From: Mikania micrantha
Taxonomy: Eukaryota > Streptophyta > Magnoliopsida > Asterales > Asteraceae
NCBI GenBank assembly: GCA_009363875.1
Contig: CM018697.1
Coordinates: 46,951,484-47,015,483, forward strand
Direction of reading: 5' to 3'
Length of the DNA stretch: 64,000 nucleotides
The position numbers and the translations under genes were made by a program. Below are positions 50,073 to 61,558 of this stretch, in pieces. The notes under the pieces are model-generated. The model did not search any database, had not been told where the DNA came from, and saw only the letters and a program-made list of their open reading frames with translations. Positions within the stretch are counted from its first letter, which is position 1; every line of letters starts with the position of its first letter.

Positions 50073-50464
50073 CCATGAAGATAGTCATTTCTCTCATTTA
50101 TTTCAGCCAACAACCTTCTTCTCTCTAAAATTCGCGAACCTAACATCTCTCTAAAAATCAAAGCTTAAATCGTTCGTATCTTCTTCGTTTCTCAACGGAT
50201 TTTGGTGATTCTTGAACCCACGCGAAGCTCTCGACATTCCCTACACAGAAGTACAACTGATCGGAGCTGTTGTCCAACCGAGATCGAGGTATTGATGCTT
50301 GAATAATCACGAAAATAGGGTTTTCTATGCGGGTTTGTGTAAAACCTAAGTCCTAACCGGTTCTAAGCCTAATCGAGTGAACCTACAACATTCGAGATGA
50401 GGTTGGTAAAGATTCATGGCATAAAGATGGTTAGATCGAAGGATGGAGCTGCTGGATAGAAGGG

Positions 50465-50940
50465 AACCCGCAGGGTTCGTGGCTGTTGCTGGTCGAACCT
50501 TCTTGATGGGAGACTTGTGCTACCACCCTAGCCGAACCCTCCCTCGACTAACACATATCAGGCGAACCTTTAGGTCGATGGTCATCACAGACGAACCCTC
50601 AGGCTGTCACCGAACCTTCATCAGCCTCGCCAGCCGAACCATGCACGACTCACGAACCCTAGAGCCGAACCTTGCAGTTCTGATTATCCTACGAACCTTT
50701 GTACTGATCCACGAGCCTTGCATGCTGCCATGTTAGCCGAACCTTGCTGTGTGTCATGGCCGAACCATTGTGGATTCACGAACTGAACGAGCCTTCTCTG
50801 CATGAAACCACGAACCATTTGTGATCGGGCGAACTATCTAGGTTACACGAACCCTAACGAACCAGTGTGTTTCGTTAACCACTTAGCCGAACCTTGGTGG
50901 TATTCTTAACTGGCGAACCTAGACCTTTGAACCCCAAAGG
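50465..50940 (+). repeat. GCCGAACC word array in D 5' LTR
   Basis: About twenty copies of GCCGAACCTT, CACGAACC and close variants scattered over 475 bases. The whole array is deleted from the 3' LTR. Confidence 0.85.
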
Positions 50941-51872
50941 TTCGCTGCCAATGTTATCAGCCGAGCCACAACATGAAAATTCCCTTATTGCCTTGGCCCA
51001 ATTCGTTGTTATTTCGATTCATAGATGGGCCCAAGACCTCGGTTTAGTCTATTTGATCCAGCCCACGAATAACAAATTGGACCTAGCCATACTACTTTAT
51101 TTGATCCACATAATGGCCTTCGGCCCAATACATGGTCGTATGCCCATTGTTAGCCCAACTAAATTCCCCTAAGGCCCATTTCCTTATTCTTGGCCCAATT
51201 GAATGGGCTCATGGCCACCATTCGGCCTACACCACAAAACCTTTGGGCCCAATACGATTAACTCGGCCCATGATCAACCTAAGAGACCTATGTCATGGTT
51301 CAAGCCCAACACCTTTAATCTTGGTTCAATATCATCCCATTCGGCCTAGTATGGCCCAATTGGGCTTATGCTTAATACATATGGCATAAGGACCCAATAA
51401 CAAATGCTTGGGTCAAGATTTGCCTCTTGATTCATTAATTATGAAATGATCATGGTTGGGTTAAGTGTAACCTATAATCCGATTATATGATCAAGTCATA
51501 AACATAAAAGAGCCTAGAAGCATTTTAACATATCTTTAAATCACATGTTTTAACATTGGATATCAAAACTCGTCAACACTTATTATTTTGTGTACACAAG
51601 TTGTGCATAAAAGAACATTACACATCCTTTTCATGGATTCATGATCAAGCCAGTAACTCAATCATGACTTTCAAGTTTACACAACAATCATAATCATGAG
51701 ATCAATTAATCAAGAGTTAATCTAGTTCAAGTAAACACAAGTCAATCAATGAATCAAGGTCTATAAAATTATAAATCTTATATCTTATGTATGATTACAA
51801 TGACATAGGAACCAGTTAGAAGTCCTGTTTGCTACTTGCTATTTGTTATAGTTCAGAGTCTACTGCAGACAG

Positions 51873-52793
51873 GTGAGAACATTAGCCCCTCTTTTACTGT
51901 TTTACAACTGTTTTGGGGTGAAACACGTGATCAAACCATATATTTATAAGCGTATTTCATGATTCAAGAGGTGTTCATTTTTACAAACATTACAGATTCA
52001 TTTCACGAATCCAAGGGATTCATCAACTGTTTTAAAGGATTTATCCTTTAACAAGCTCTGTCTACTAAAAAGGTTTTATAAAGGCCTTTTGAACTGTTTT
52101 ATATCAGATTTACCCAAATGGTTTTATAAATGATAAACACTTTTAAATAATGGATTCTATAAACTTTTATTATAAACCTTGTTACTATACAAGGTCACTA
52201 TCTTATGTACTCAATCAAGAGTATTCAAAACAAGGTATTCAAACAATGGTTTTCATGATGATGTTCAAAACAAAGGATTCAGTTCATGGTGTTCAAACAG
52301 GGTTTTCAAATCATGTTACCAAATAAGGCATTAACACGCTACTTTTAAAGCAAAGTGCAAAACCATGGTGTCCATCGTTGTAAACAAACTTATAAACCCA
52401 TCAAGTTTCATTAGCGTTAGTACTGGGTGATCACAACAAGGGAAAGCGGACACACTGGTTCATTATCCAAAATGGAGTTAGCTTTTAAATTTGTTTTAAA
52501 AGCTAACTGCAGGTTTGGTGTCATTATGGTTATCAAAACTGCTGATGTATTATCTAATTCCGAACGTGGTTTGGGACTTGATATTATATGTTGGCTTTCG
52601 TGCAAACAGTGATTGGACTGTTTACACACATTTTTCATACTTGATGTTAGTTTGGGTTGCAACCCATCCATGTAATTCAATTATTTCTTTAATATACCTA
52701 TGCTTTATTTTACAAATGCATGATTACTTATGTTAAACCTATTGTTCTCACCAACTACTTCTGTAGTTGACAGTTACTTTTCACGTGTTTCAG
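51873..52793 (+). other. Intron-like module in D 5' LTR
   Basis: Donor GACAG|GTGAGAAC (51868-51880), hairpin 52476-52508, partial reverse complement GTTCTCACCAAC (52743-52754) and acceptor GTGTTTCAG|GTAA ending at 52793. Preserved in the 3' LTR. Confidence 0.5.
52476..52508 (+). other. Perfect 14-bp-stem hairpin in D LTR
   Basis: AGTTAGCTTTTAAA and its exact reverse complement flank the loop TTTGT. Identical copy at 60917-60949. Confidence 0.85.
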
Positions 52794-53117
52794 GTAATCA
52801 GGTTTAAGACTTTCTCAGAGCCAACTAAGGAGACCATTCTAAGATAGAACAAGATGAAGAAACATGCTAGGATGGATTAGAAACACATTAAATCCTAATT
52901 GTTTAATTGTCTTGTTTGAAGTCTTATTTTGTAAACTATATTTTGGGTCTGTAGTTGTCATTATTTTGGTAGATAGTTTGTCTGTAACTAAACAACTGTC
53001 TAAACATTATGAAATGCAGTAATCCATTGTGGTTGTTCTTATACAATACTTGTGCATGATTCAACTGTTCATACGTCACCGCGCCGTGAATTCCGCACGC
53101 GGCGCAGGGGTGTGACA

Positions 53118-54765
53118 GGTTGGTATCAGAGCCAAGGTTGTAGAGAACTAGGAAAAACCCAATGTTTAATGACCTAGACTATAACCTAAGCTACCCAATA
53201 GGACTAAGTGCTATAGGCTTGAGGATACTTAGGATCTAAGTAACTTAAGTGAGCATTAAGTCTACATTAAGCTTGAAAGATCTTAGGGACATTTTACTAA
53301 GATTAGATATCGAGTCAAGGAATTTGAATCGAAATTCTATAATTTTAGAAACCGAATTAAATTCTCACACATATGCATTTAAGGATTTCAGAGGCAAGGA
53401 TCTGTATTCTTAGTATCCTTGATCTGAAATTCTCACACAGAGATCATTAAAGAATTCCAGGGGCAAGGATTTGTATTCTTAATATCCTTGATCTGGAATT
53501 CTCCATCAGAGTTCATTATGGGAATTTAGAGGCAAAGATCTGTATTCTTAGTATCTTTGATCTAAAATCCTTGTCATGTTTATCATAGGAATTCAGATGT
53601 CAAGATCTATTAATTTAGAATCTTGATTTGAAATCCTTGTCATGTTATCATTATCAGGTGTTCATTATCATAGGAACTTTCTAACTTAGAATCTGTGTAA
53701 CAGTATTCTTTAGTTGAAGTTCTCACAGGGAATCATATTACTCAATACTGTAAGTATTGGGAACCTAGGTTAAATCAACCTAGGACACATATACAGAAAC
53801 CTAAGGTTTAAATTTCAAGTAAATTAAGAACCGTGGTTTACACAGTCATAATCATATCCATAGTACAAAAGGCAATCATGAAACAATCATAATCAATCAG
53901 GAGTTGGAATCTTAGCTCCAAGTACAAACGGCGGATTAACGCTGACGTGCTGAGGTAAGTGGTGGGTCGGTGAGAGCTTACCCTATATATAAGCTTATTT
54001 CGGTATGTCAGGGGGAACCCGGCGTTCGTACTTGAAGGGAAGATTCGGGAGCAACTGGATCATTGAACATTAGTCAAAACACTTGAGATACAATCATTGG
54101 TGAATCAAATCATAGTACAATTCAAGCTTGGATGAACCAAACATTATGGTAAATCAATCAAGTGGTGAACATTCTTTCAATGTAAACCTTAAGTGAAATT
54201 CTTAAGTGATAGCAATAACAATGTAGAGCACTCATATGACTTAGTTCTACATGTTAACAACTGTTAGTAGGTGCACGCATAACATAATCATAGTTCAATC
54301 ATGGATTCTATCATAGTTCAAATTGATCAAAGATCATGGGATTCTTAATCAATGGAACACACTTGGAAATCAGTACAAACATGTTGCCAAATGCTAGCAA
54401 GGACATGATCGTGGTATATCGAAGCGGTAGTGGGATGGCGTCTGGGCTGGCAGTTTGCTTGACCCTTTCGTATGCCCTATATATAAGCTATCTTCGGTAT
54501 ATTGGGAAAGTGTCAGTGTGTAGATTTGGTGGAGTGAGATCATGGGATGTTATACACATTCACATGAGAAGTATGCTAATGGGCTGATTGCTTATACGTG
54601 TACATGCTCATATTACAATTGAATGATAATACTAGTAGTATGGATATATTACTAAATTTTATCATGCAAATCTAATTGTATCCTTTCTCGTTACTGACCC
54701 ACTTATGGCTTCTATTCGTAGAATGCCTCCCGACGTGATCCTAACGGAGGGGGTTTGAGCCGGGC
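53118..54765 (+). other. Element D untranslated leader
   Basis: 1.6 kb with no coding except a short frame at 54705 (MASIRRMPPDVILTEG) that ends just before the long gag frame in another phase and may be the original gag start lost to a frameshift. Includes AAGATCTGTATTCTTAGTAT-like imperfect repeats (53395-53660) and two CCCTATATATAAGC modules (near 53980 and 54475). Confidence 0.65.
53119..53133 (+). promoter_or_regulatory. Element D primer-binding site
   Basis: GTTGGTATCAGAGCC directly after the LTR, matching the initiator tRNA-Met site. Confidence 0.9.
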
Positions 54766-57700
54766 ATGGTCACTGATATTACCCAGAATCTTCGGGGAAG
54801 TACTAGTGATTCAGCACATAACTCAAATGCTACAATTACTGGAACTGCTAACTTCACTTTCAAGCAGTTCAATGATGCTAAGCCTCCTAAGTACGCTGGT
54901 ACCGAAGGAGCTACTGGTCTACTACAGTGGTTAGAGAGAATCAAGGATATTCTTGATTTTACAGGATGTCCTGAAAATCTAAAGGTCAAGATGGCCTCAA
55001 GCGCTTTTCACAAAGGCGCACTCACCTGGTGGAATTCTGAGAAGAACACCAGAGGACGCGAAGTCGCATTAGCCTTACCGTGGGACGGTTTCAAGAATCT
55101 GCTTGTGGAAAAGTTTTGTCCACGACACGAGCTGAAGAAACTGGAGGTGGAGATGTGGAATCTGGTGCAAGACAGTGGTGAAAACGCCAAGTATACAACT
55201 CGTTTCCATGAGTTGTGCATTTTGGTGCCACACTTGGTTACTCCTCTATCCCGCAGGATAGAGAAATACATTGAAGGCTTACCTCTAGTGGTCAGGGGAA
55301 CTGTGATGGGGAATAACCCCACTACTCTGGAGGCAGCGATTCATCTTGGAGCTAGCCTTACCGAAGAATATGTTAAGTCTGGAGTGCTCACCTGAAAGGG
55401 GTATAAGAGAGAACAGATTGATGAAGGCAAGAAGCCTGAACAACAACATCCGAAGAAGAAGCAAAAGACAATCAAGAACTTTGCAGCCCTGACTGCAGTT
55501 ACACCTACTCATGCCACACCTATTACTGCTATGCCACAACCTGCTAACGTCAGAAAGTCTTATACTGGCACATTTCCACTTTGCACCAAATGCCAATACA
55601 AGCATCTACCCAACACTCCGTGCAAAAAGTGTCTCAAATGTGGGCTTATAGGACACTTAGCAGCTACATGTAGATCTGCTCATCTTGCTGCTGCAACAAT
55701 TGTCACCGCTACTCCTGCTGTTACAGGTGGAAGGGCCTGTTATAACTGTGGGGCTGAGGGGCATTTCAGGAATCAGTGCCCGAAACTCAACACACCTGCA
55801 ACAACTGCTACTGCTCGTGCCTTTGTTATCGGAGCTGCCGAAGCACGCGAGGAGCCAGCAGTTGTCACGGGTACATTTCTCCTTAATGGTCATTACGTTT
55901 CTATCATATTTGATACTGGTGCTGATAAAAGTTTTATCTCTGGCCATACTGCTTCTTTGCTTAACATAGAACCATCTATACTTACTGCTCCCTATACCGT
56001 AGAAGTAGCTGATGGAAATACCATACTTGTAGATTCTATAATTCATGGTTGTGAGTTAAGATTAAACGACCATCTTTTTCTCATCGATCTTATTCCTATG
56101 ACACTTGGAATTTTCGAAGTTGTGATAGGAATGGATTGGTTATCCAAAAACAATGCCGAAATTGTATGTTCGGAGAAATTTATTCGAATTCCTTTACTGT
56201 CCGGCGAAACGATGAGAATCTATGGCGAGAAACCCTGCCACGGATTAAAGATTGTATCGTGCATCAAGGCAAGGAAGTATCTAAAGAAGAAATACTATGC
56301 GTTCCTGGCTCACGTGGTGGAAAAGAAACCTGATAAGAAAGCAGTTGGAGACGTTCCAATCATCAAAGATTATCCGGATGTATTTCCAGAAGAATTGCCT
56401 GGACTACCACCAGTCCTACAAGTGGAATTTAGAATCGATCTCGTCCCTGGAGCAAACCCAGTGGCGAAGTCACCGTATCGATTAGCACCGTCTGAGATGT
56501 AGGAACTGTCTAGTCAACTTCAAGAACTTCTAGATAAGGGACTCATAAGACCGAGTTTCTCTCCATGGGGAGCTCCGGTTTTCTTTGTCAAGAAGAAAGA
56601 CGGTTCATTTCGTATGTGCATCGATTATCGTGAATTAAACAAGTTGACAGTCAAGAACAGATATCCTCTGCCTAGGATCGATGATCTGTTTGATCAATTA
56701 CAGGGAGCAACTTGCTTCTCTAAGATTGACTTACGATCCGGGTATCATCAGTTGAGAGTAAATGATGAGGATATACCAAAGACTGCATTTAGGACTCGAT
56801 ATGGACATTATGAGTTTGTGGTTATGCCATTTGGGCTGACCAATGCACCCGCAGTGTTCATGGACTTGATGAACCGAGTCTGCAGGCCATACTTGGATCA
56901 GTTTGTTATTGTTTTCATTGACGATATACTGATCTACTCAAAGACAGAACAAGAGCCCGAGGATCATTTGAAGAAAGTCTTAGAACTACTAATAGAGGAA
57001 CAACTTTATGCTAAATTCTCCAAGTGTGAATTTTGGCTAAAGGAGGTTCACTTCTTAGGACATGTCATAAACAGGGATGGAATACATGTAGATCCAGCAA
57101 AGATTGAGGCGATTAAGAACTGGACTACTCCAACAGAGATTCGTTCATTTCTGGGTCTGGCGGGCTATTACAGGAGATTCATTGCGAATTTCTCTAAGAT
57201 TGCCTTGCCACTTACCACTTTGACTCAGAAAAGTCAAGCCTTTATATGGGGACAGAAACAAGAAGATGCATTTCAACTTCTTAAACAGAAGTTATGCAAC
57301 TCCCCTATCCTTAGCCTTCCAGAAGGTAGTGATGATTTCATTGTCTACTGTGATGCTTCAAACCTTGGTCTCGGTTGTGTACTTATGCAACGGGACAAGG
57401 TCATTGCATATGCGTCAGGACAACTCAAGACTCACGAGAAGAATTACACTACTCATGACCTTGAGTTAGGGGCTGTGGTCTTTGCATTGAAGATTTGGAG
57501 ACACTACCTGTATGGTACTAAATGTGTCATCTATACAGACCACAAGAGCCTGCAACACATCCTCAATCAGAAAGAACTCAACATGAGACAACGACGTTGG
57601 GTTGAGCTTTTAACTGATTACGACTGTGAGATTCGTTACCATCCGGGTAAAGCCAATGTGGTGGCGGATGCTCTTAGTCGCAAGGAACCAGTCAAATCAA

Positions 57701-59181
57701 TTCGTGTAAGAGCCATGGAGATCAACACACAGCCGAACTTGAAAGACTTGATTCGTATCGCACAACAACAAGTAGTAACAGACAATCAACTCAAGACAGA
57801 CTTAGACTGCGGCATTGAGAAGAAACTAGAACCTAGAGCTGATGGGGTGTTATATCTCAATGGCCGCATTTGGATTCCAAGGTCTGAATAATTGCGCACA
57901 CTCATCTGTGATGAGGCTCATAAGTCGCGATACTCAGTTCACCCTGGAGCCGATAAGATGTATCAGGACTTAAGGACATCTTATTGGTGGCCGGGAATGA
58001 AGAAAGACATAGCACTGTATGTGGGAAAATGTCTTACATGTTCAAAGGTCAAAGCAGAACATCAAAAGCCTTTGGGACTTCTGCAGCAACCTGAAATTCC
58101 TCAATGGAAATGGGAACAAATTTCCATGGATTTCATAACTAAGTTGCCGAGAACTCCGCGAGGTTTCGATTCGATTTGGGTGATCGTTGATCGACTCACC
58201 AAATCTGCTCATTTTCTCCCAATCCGAGAGGATTATAAAATGGAGAAGTTATCCACATTGTACATCAACGAAATCGTAGTGCGTCATGGTACACCAACAT
58301 CAATCATATCTGATCGTGATAGTCGCTTCACTTCTCGCTTTTGGCAATCATTGCAAAAGGCTTTGGGAACTCGTGCTAATCTTAGCACGGCGTATCATCC
58401 CCAAACCGACGGTCAAAGCCAAAGGACTATCCAAACACTCGAGGACATGCTTCGTTCTTGTGTCATTGACTTCGGTGGAAGTTGGGACACTCATCTTCCA
58501 CTTATCGAGTTTTCGTACAACAACAGCTACCATACGAGCATTCAATGTGCACCATTCGAAGCTTTATATGGTAGGAAGTGCCGATCACCGGTCTGTTGGA
58601 CCGAGATTGGTGACTCACAGGTCGTAGGACTAGAACTCATTCAGGAAACATCAGACAAGATCACAATCATTCAGACACGGCTTAAGGCCGCACGAGATCG
58701 GCATAAGAGTTATGCTGATCGACGTCGGAAACCGCTTGAGTTTCAAGTCGGTGACCGAGTCTTACTCAAAGTTTCTCCCTGGAAAGGCGTTGTCCTATTC
58801 GGGAAGAAAGGGAAACTTGCACCAAGGTACGTTGGACCTTTTGAGATCCTGGAACGGATTGGTCCCGTAGCCTACAAACTCAAACTTCCAGTGGAGCTAA
58901 GCAATGTTCATGATACTTTTCATGTATCGAATCTTAAGAAATGCTTGGCGGATCATGATGTTCAGATTCCACTGGAAGACATTCAGATTCAGAACAACAT
59001 GCAATTCATAAAACGTCCGGTTGAAATCATGGATCATGGAGTGAAGAAACTTAAACGCAGCCGTATCCCGATCGTAAAGGTACGATGGGAGGGCAAACGC
59101 GGTGCTGAGTTCCCCTGGGAACGTGAAGACCAGATGAAGCTTAAGTACCCTCATCTTTTTACAGTACCTTCGGCTAGTTAA
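54766..59181 (+). pseudogene. Element D gag-pol polyprotein, open except three stops
   Basis: A single phase of 1471 residues interrupted only by TGA (55393), TAG (56500) and TAA (57889), with no frameshift. Domains in order: gag with LLQWLERIKDILDF and WWNSEK; knuckles CTKCQYKHLPNTPC (near residue 273), CLKCGLIGHLAATC and CYNCGAEGHFRNQC; protease FDTGAD (residue 383); RT with FIDD (717-720); RNase H (YCDASNLGLG, YTDHKSL); integrase zinc region (HKSRYSVHPG to CLTCSKVK) and core (MDFITKLP, SDRDSRF); chromodomain-like tail RWEGKRGAEFPWERED. The integrase catalytic Glu codon is CAA for Gln at 58420-58422 (GQSQRTIQ), whereas A keeps GQSERTIQ. The likely start may be at 54705 (frameshifted). Two stops are explained by single C-to-T changes (CGA, CAG). 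Confidence 0.95.
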
Positions 59182-59214
59182 TTTCGGGACGAAATTCCCT
59201 TAACTAGGGGAGAC
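59180..59214 (+). promoter_or_regulatory. Element D pre-PPT hairpin and polypurine tract
   Basis: Perfect hairpin AATTTCG-GGA-CGAAATT (59180-59196) overlapping the stop codon, then ACTAGGGGAGA (59203-59213) before the LTR. Confidence 0.85.
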
Positions 59215-61558
59215 TGTAACATTTGTACATTTAGTCATAGTAGTCGTAAACAGTGTTAGAACAGTGTGTGTCCATATTCAGTTAAGCAATGTGATTCATG
59301 TGTTTATAATGTGCTTGTGTGGTAGAATCTTATTTATTTAGAGACAAGTATGTATTATTTATTTACGGTCGATCACACTAGGCAAGAACCGTATCGTGTT
59401 ATATCGAAACAGTGGAGGGCAGCGAGACTGAGCCCTATATATACTGCGTTCGGTGTAACAGGATAGTGTTAGTGCGTAGTGTTAAGACGAATATTATGAC
59501 AATTAATTAATTCAACAAGAATCGTAATACGTAAGCGAGACTGAGTATAGTTATGGGTGACGATCCATAATGATACGAATGTTGAACTTATAATTATGAT
59601 TAGACGACTTTAAATAATTAATACGATCGAAAAACGTACGCGATTGCGGGTATACACGTAATTGTATGTGTTTAACGATCTGACAACGCACGAAGAGTAA
59701 AAATAATTAAAATAATTATTTTATATTTTTACAATTTTGAAACTCATCATTTTATTGAGTTTAACAAATCTTTTATTTTTAAATCGCGTAAAATACGCGT
59801 TACATTCCGGAAACACGAACCGAGCGACCGAAACGGACCCGAATACCACTAGAACTATAAAAGCCATGAAGATAGTCATTTCTCTCATTTATTTCAGCCA
59901 ACATAAAAGAGCCTATAATCCAATTATATGATCAAGTCATAAACATAAAAGAGCCTAGAAGCATTTTAACATATCTTTAAATCACATGTTTAAACATTGG
60001 ATATCAAAACTCGTCAACACTTATTATTTTGTGTACACAAGTTGTGCATAAAAGAACATTACACATCCTTTTCATGGATTCATGATCAAGCCAGTAACTC
60101 AATCATGACTTTCAAGTTTACACAACAATCATAATCATGAGATCAATTAATCAAGAGTTAATCTAGTTCAAGTAAACACAAGTCAATCAATGAATCAAGG
60201 TCTATAAAATTATAAATCTTATATCTTATGTATGATTACAATGACATAGGAACCAGTTAGAAGTCCTGTTTGCTACTTGCTATTTGTTATAGTTCAGAGT
60301 CTACTGCAGACAGGTGAGAACATTAGCCCCTCTTTTACTGTTTTACAACTGTTTTGGGGTGAAACACGTGATCAAACCATATATTTATAAGCGTATTTCA
60401 TGATTCAAGAGGTGTTCATTTTTACAAACATTACAGATTCATTTCACGAATCCAAGGGATTCATCAACTGTTTTAAAGGATTTATCCTTTAACAAGCTCT
60501 GTCTACTAAAAAGGTTTTATAAAGGCCTTTTGAACTGTTTTATATCAGATTTACCCAAATGGTTTTATAAATGATAAACACTTTTAAATAATGGATTCTA
60601 TAAATTTTTATTATAAACCTTGTTACTATACAAGGTCACTATCTTATGTACTCAATCAAGAGTATTCAAAACAAGGTATTCAAACAATGGTTTTCATGAT
60701 GATGTTCAAAACAAAGGATTCAGTTCATGGTGTTCAAACAGGGTTTTCAAATCATGTTACCAAATAAGGCATTAACACGCTACTTTTAAAGCAAAGTGCA
60801 AAACCATGGTGTCCATCGTTGTAAACAAACTTATAAACCCATCAAGTTTCATTAGCGTTAGTACTGGGTGATCACAACAAGGGAAAGCGGACACACTGGT
60901 TCATTATCCAAAATGGAGTTAGCTTTTAAATTTGTTTTAAAAGCTAACTGCAGGTTTGGTGTCATTATGGTTATCAAAACTGCTGATGTATTATCTAATT
61001 CCGAACGTGGTTTGGGACTTGATATTATATGTTGGCTTTCGTGCAAACAGTGATTGGACTGTTTACACACATTTTTCATACTTGATGTTAGTTTGGGTTG
61101 CAACCCATCCATGTAATTCAATTATTTCTTTAATATACCTATGCTTTATTTTACAAATGCATGATTACTTATGTTAAACCTATTGTTCTCACCAACTACT
61201 TCTGTAGTTGACAGTTACTTTTCACGTGTTTCAGGTAATCAGGTTTAAGACTTTCTCAGAGACAACTAAGGAGACCATTCTAAGATAGAACAAGATGAAG
61301 AAACATGCTAGGATGGATTAGAAACACACTAAATCCAAATTGTTTAATTGTCTTGTTTGAAGTCTTATTTTGTAAACTATATTTTGGGTCTGTAGTTGTC
61401 ATTATTTTGGTAGATAGTTTGTCTGTAATAAAACAACTGTCTAAACATTATGAAACGTAGTAATCCATTGTGGTTGTTCTTATTCAATACTTGTGCATGA
61501 TTCAACTGTTCATACGTCACCGCGCCGTGGATTCCGCACGCGGCGCAGGGGTGTGACA
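59215..61558 (+). repeat. Element D 3' LTR, internally deleted
   Basis: 2344 bp. Relative to the 5' LTR it lacks about 1.35 kb (5' positions about 50113-51467), at a junction near 59903 that carries a short filler copied from nearby (AAAAGAGCCTA). Beyond the junction the two LTRs are about 99 percent identical by eye. It keeps the CCCTATATATA module (59385-59470) missing from the 5' LTR. Confidence 0.93.

Larger units (their letters stand above)
49541..53117 (+). repeat. Element D 5' LTR
   Basis: 3577 bp. Holds a promoter-proximal block (ACGCGAACCGAGCGACCG near 50023-50040), TATA box, GCCGAACC word array, donor-like and acceptor-like sites and a 33-base hairpin. Lacks about 115 bases near 49670 that the 3' LTR keeps (59335-59450). 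Confidence 0.93.
49541..61558 (+). mobile_element. Element D: chromodomain-type Ty3/gypsy retrotransposon
   Basis: Inserted in E's extra frame with target duplication GTTCC (49536-49540 and 61559-61563). LTRs start TGTAACATTTGTAC and end GGGTGTGACA. Primer site, nearly open gag-pol and polypurine tract are present. The 5' LTR is 3577 bp and the 3' LTR 2344 bp owing to separate deletions. Its pol is closest to A's. Confidence 0.95.

Noticed and set aside
52417..52680. Frames repeated exactly at 60858-61121
   Set aside because: They are duplicated because they lie in D's two LTRs and span its hairpin; no protein features.
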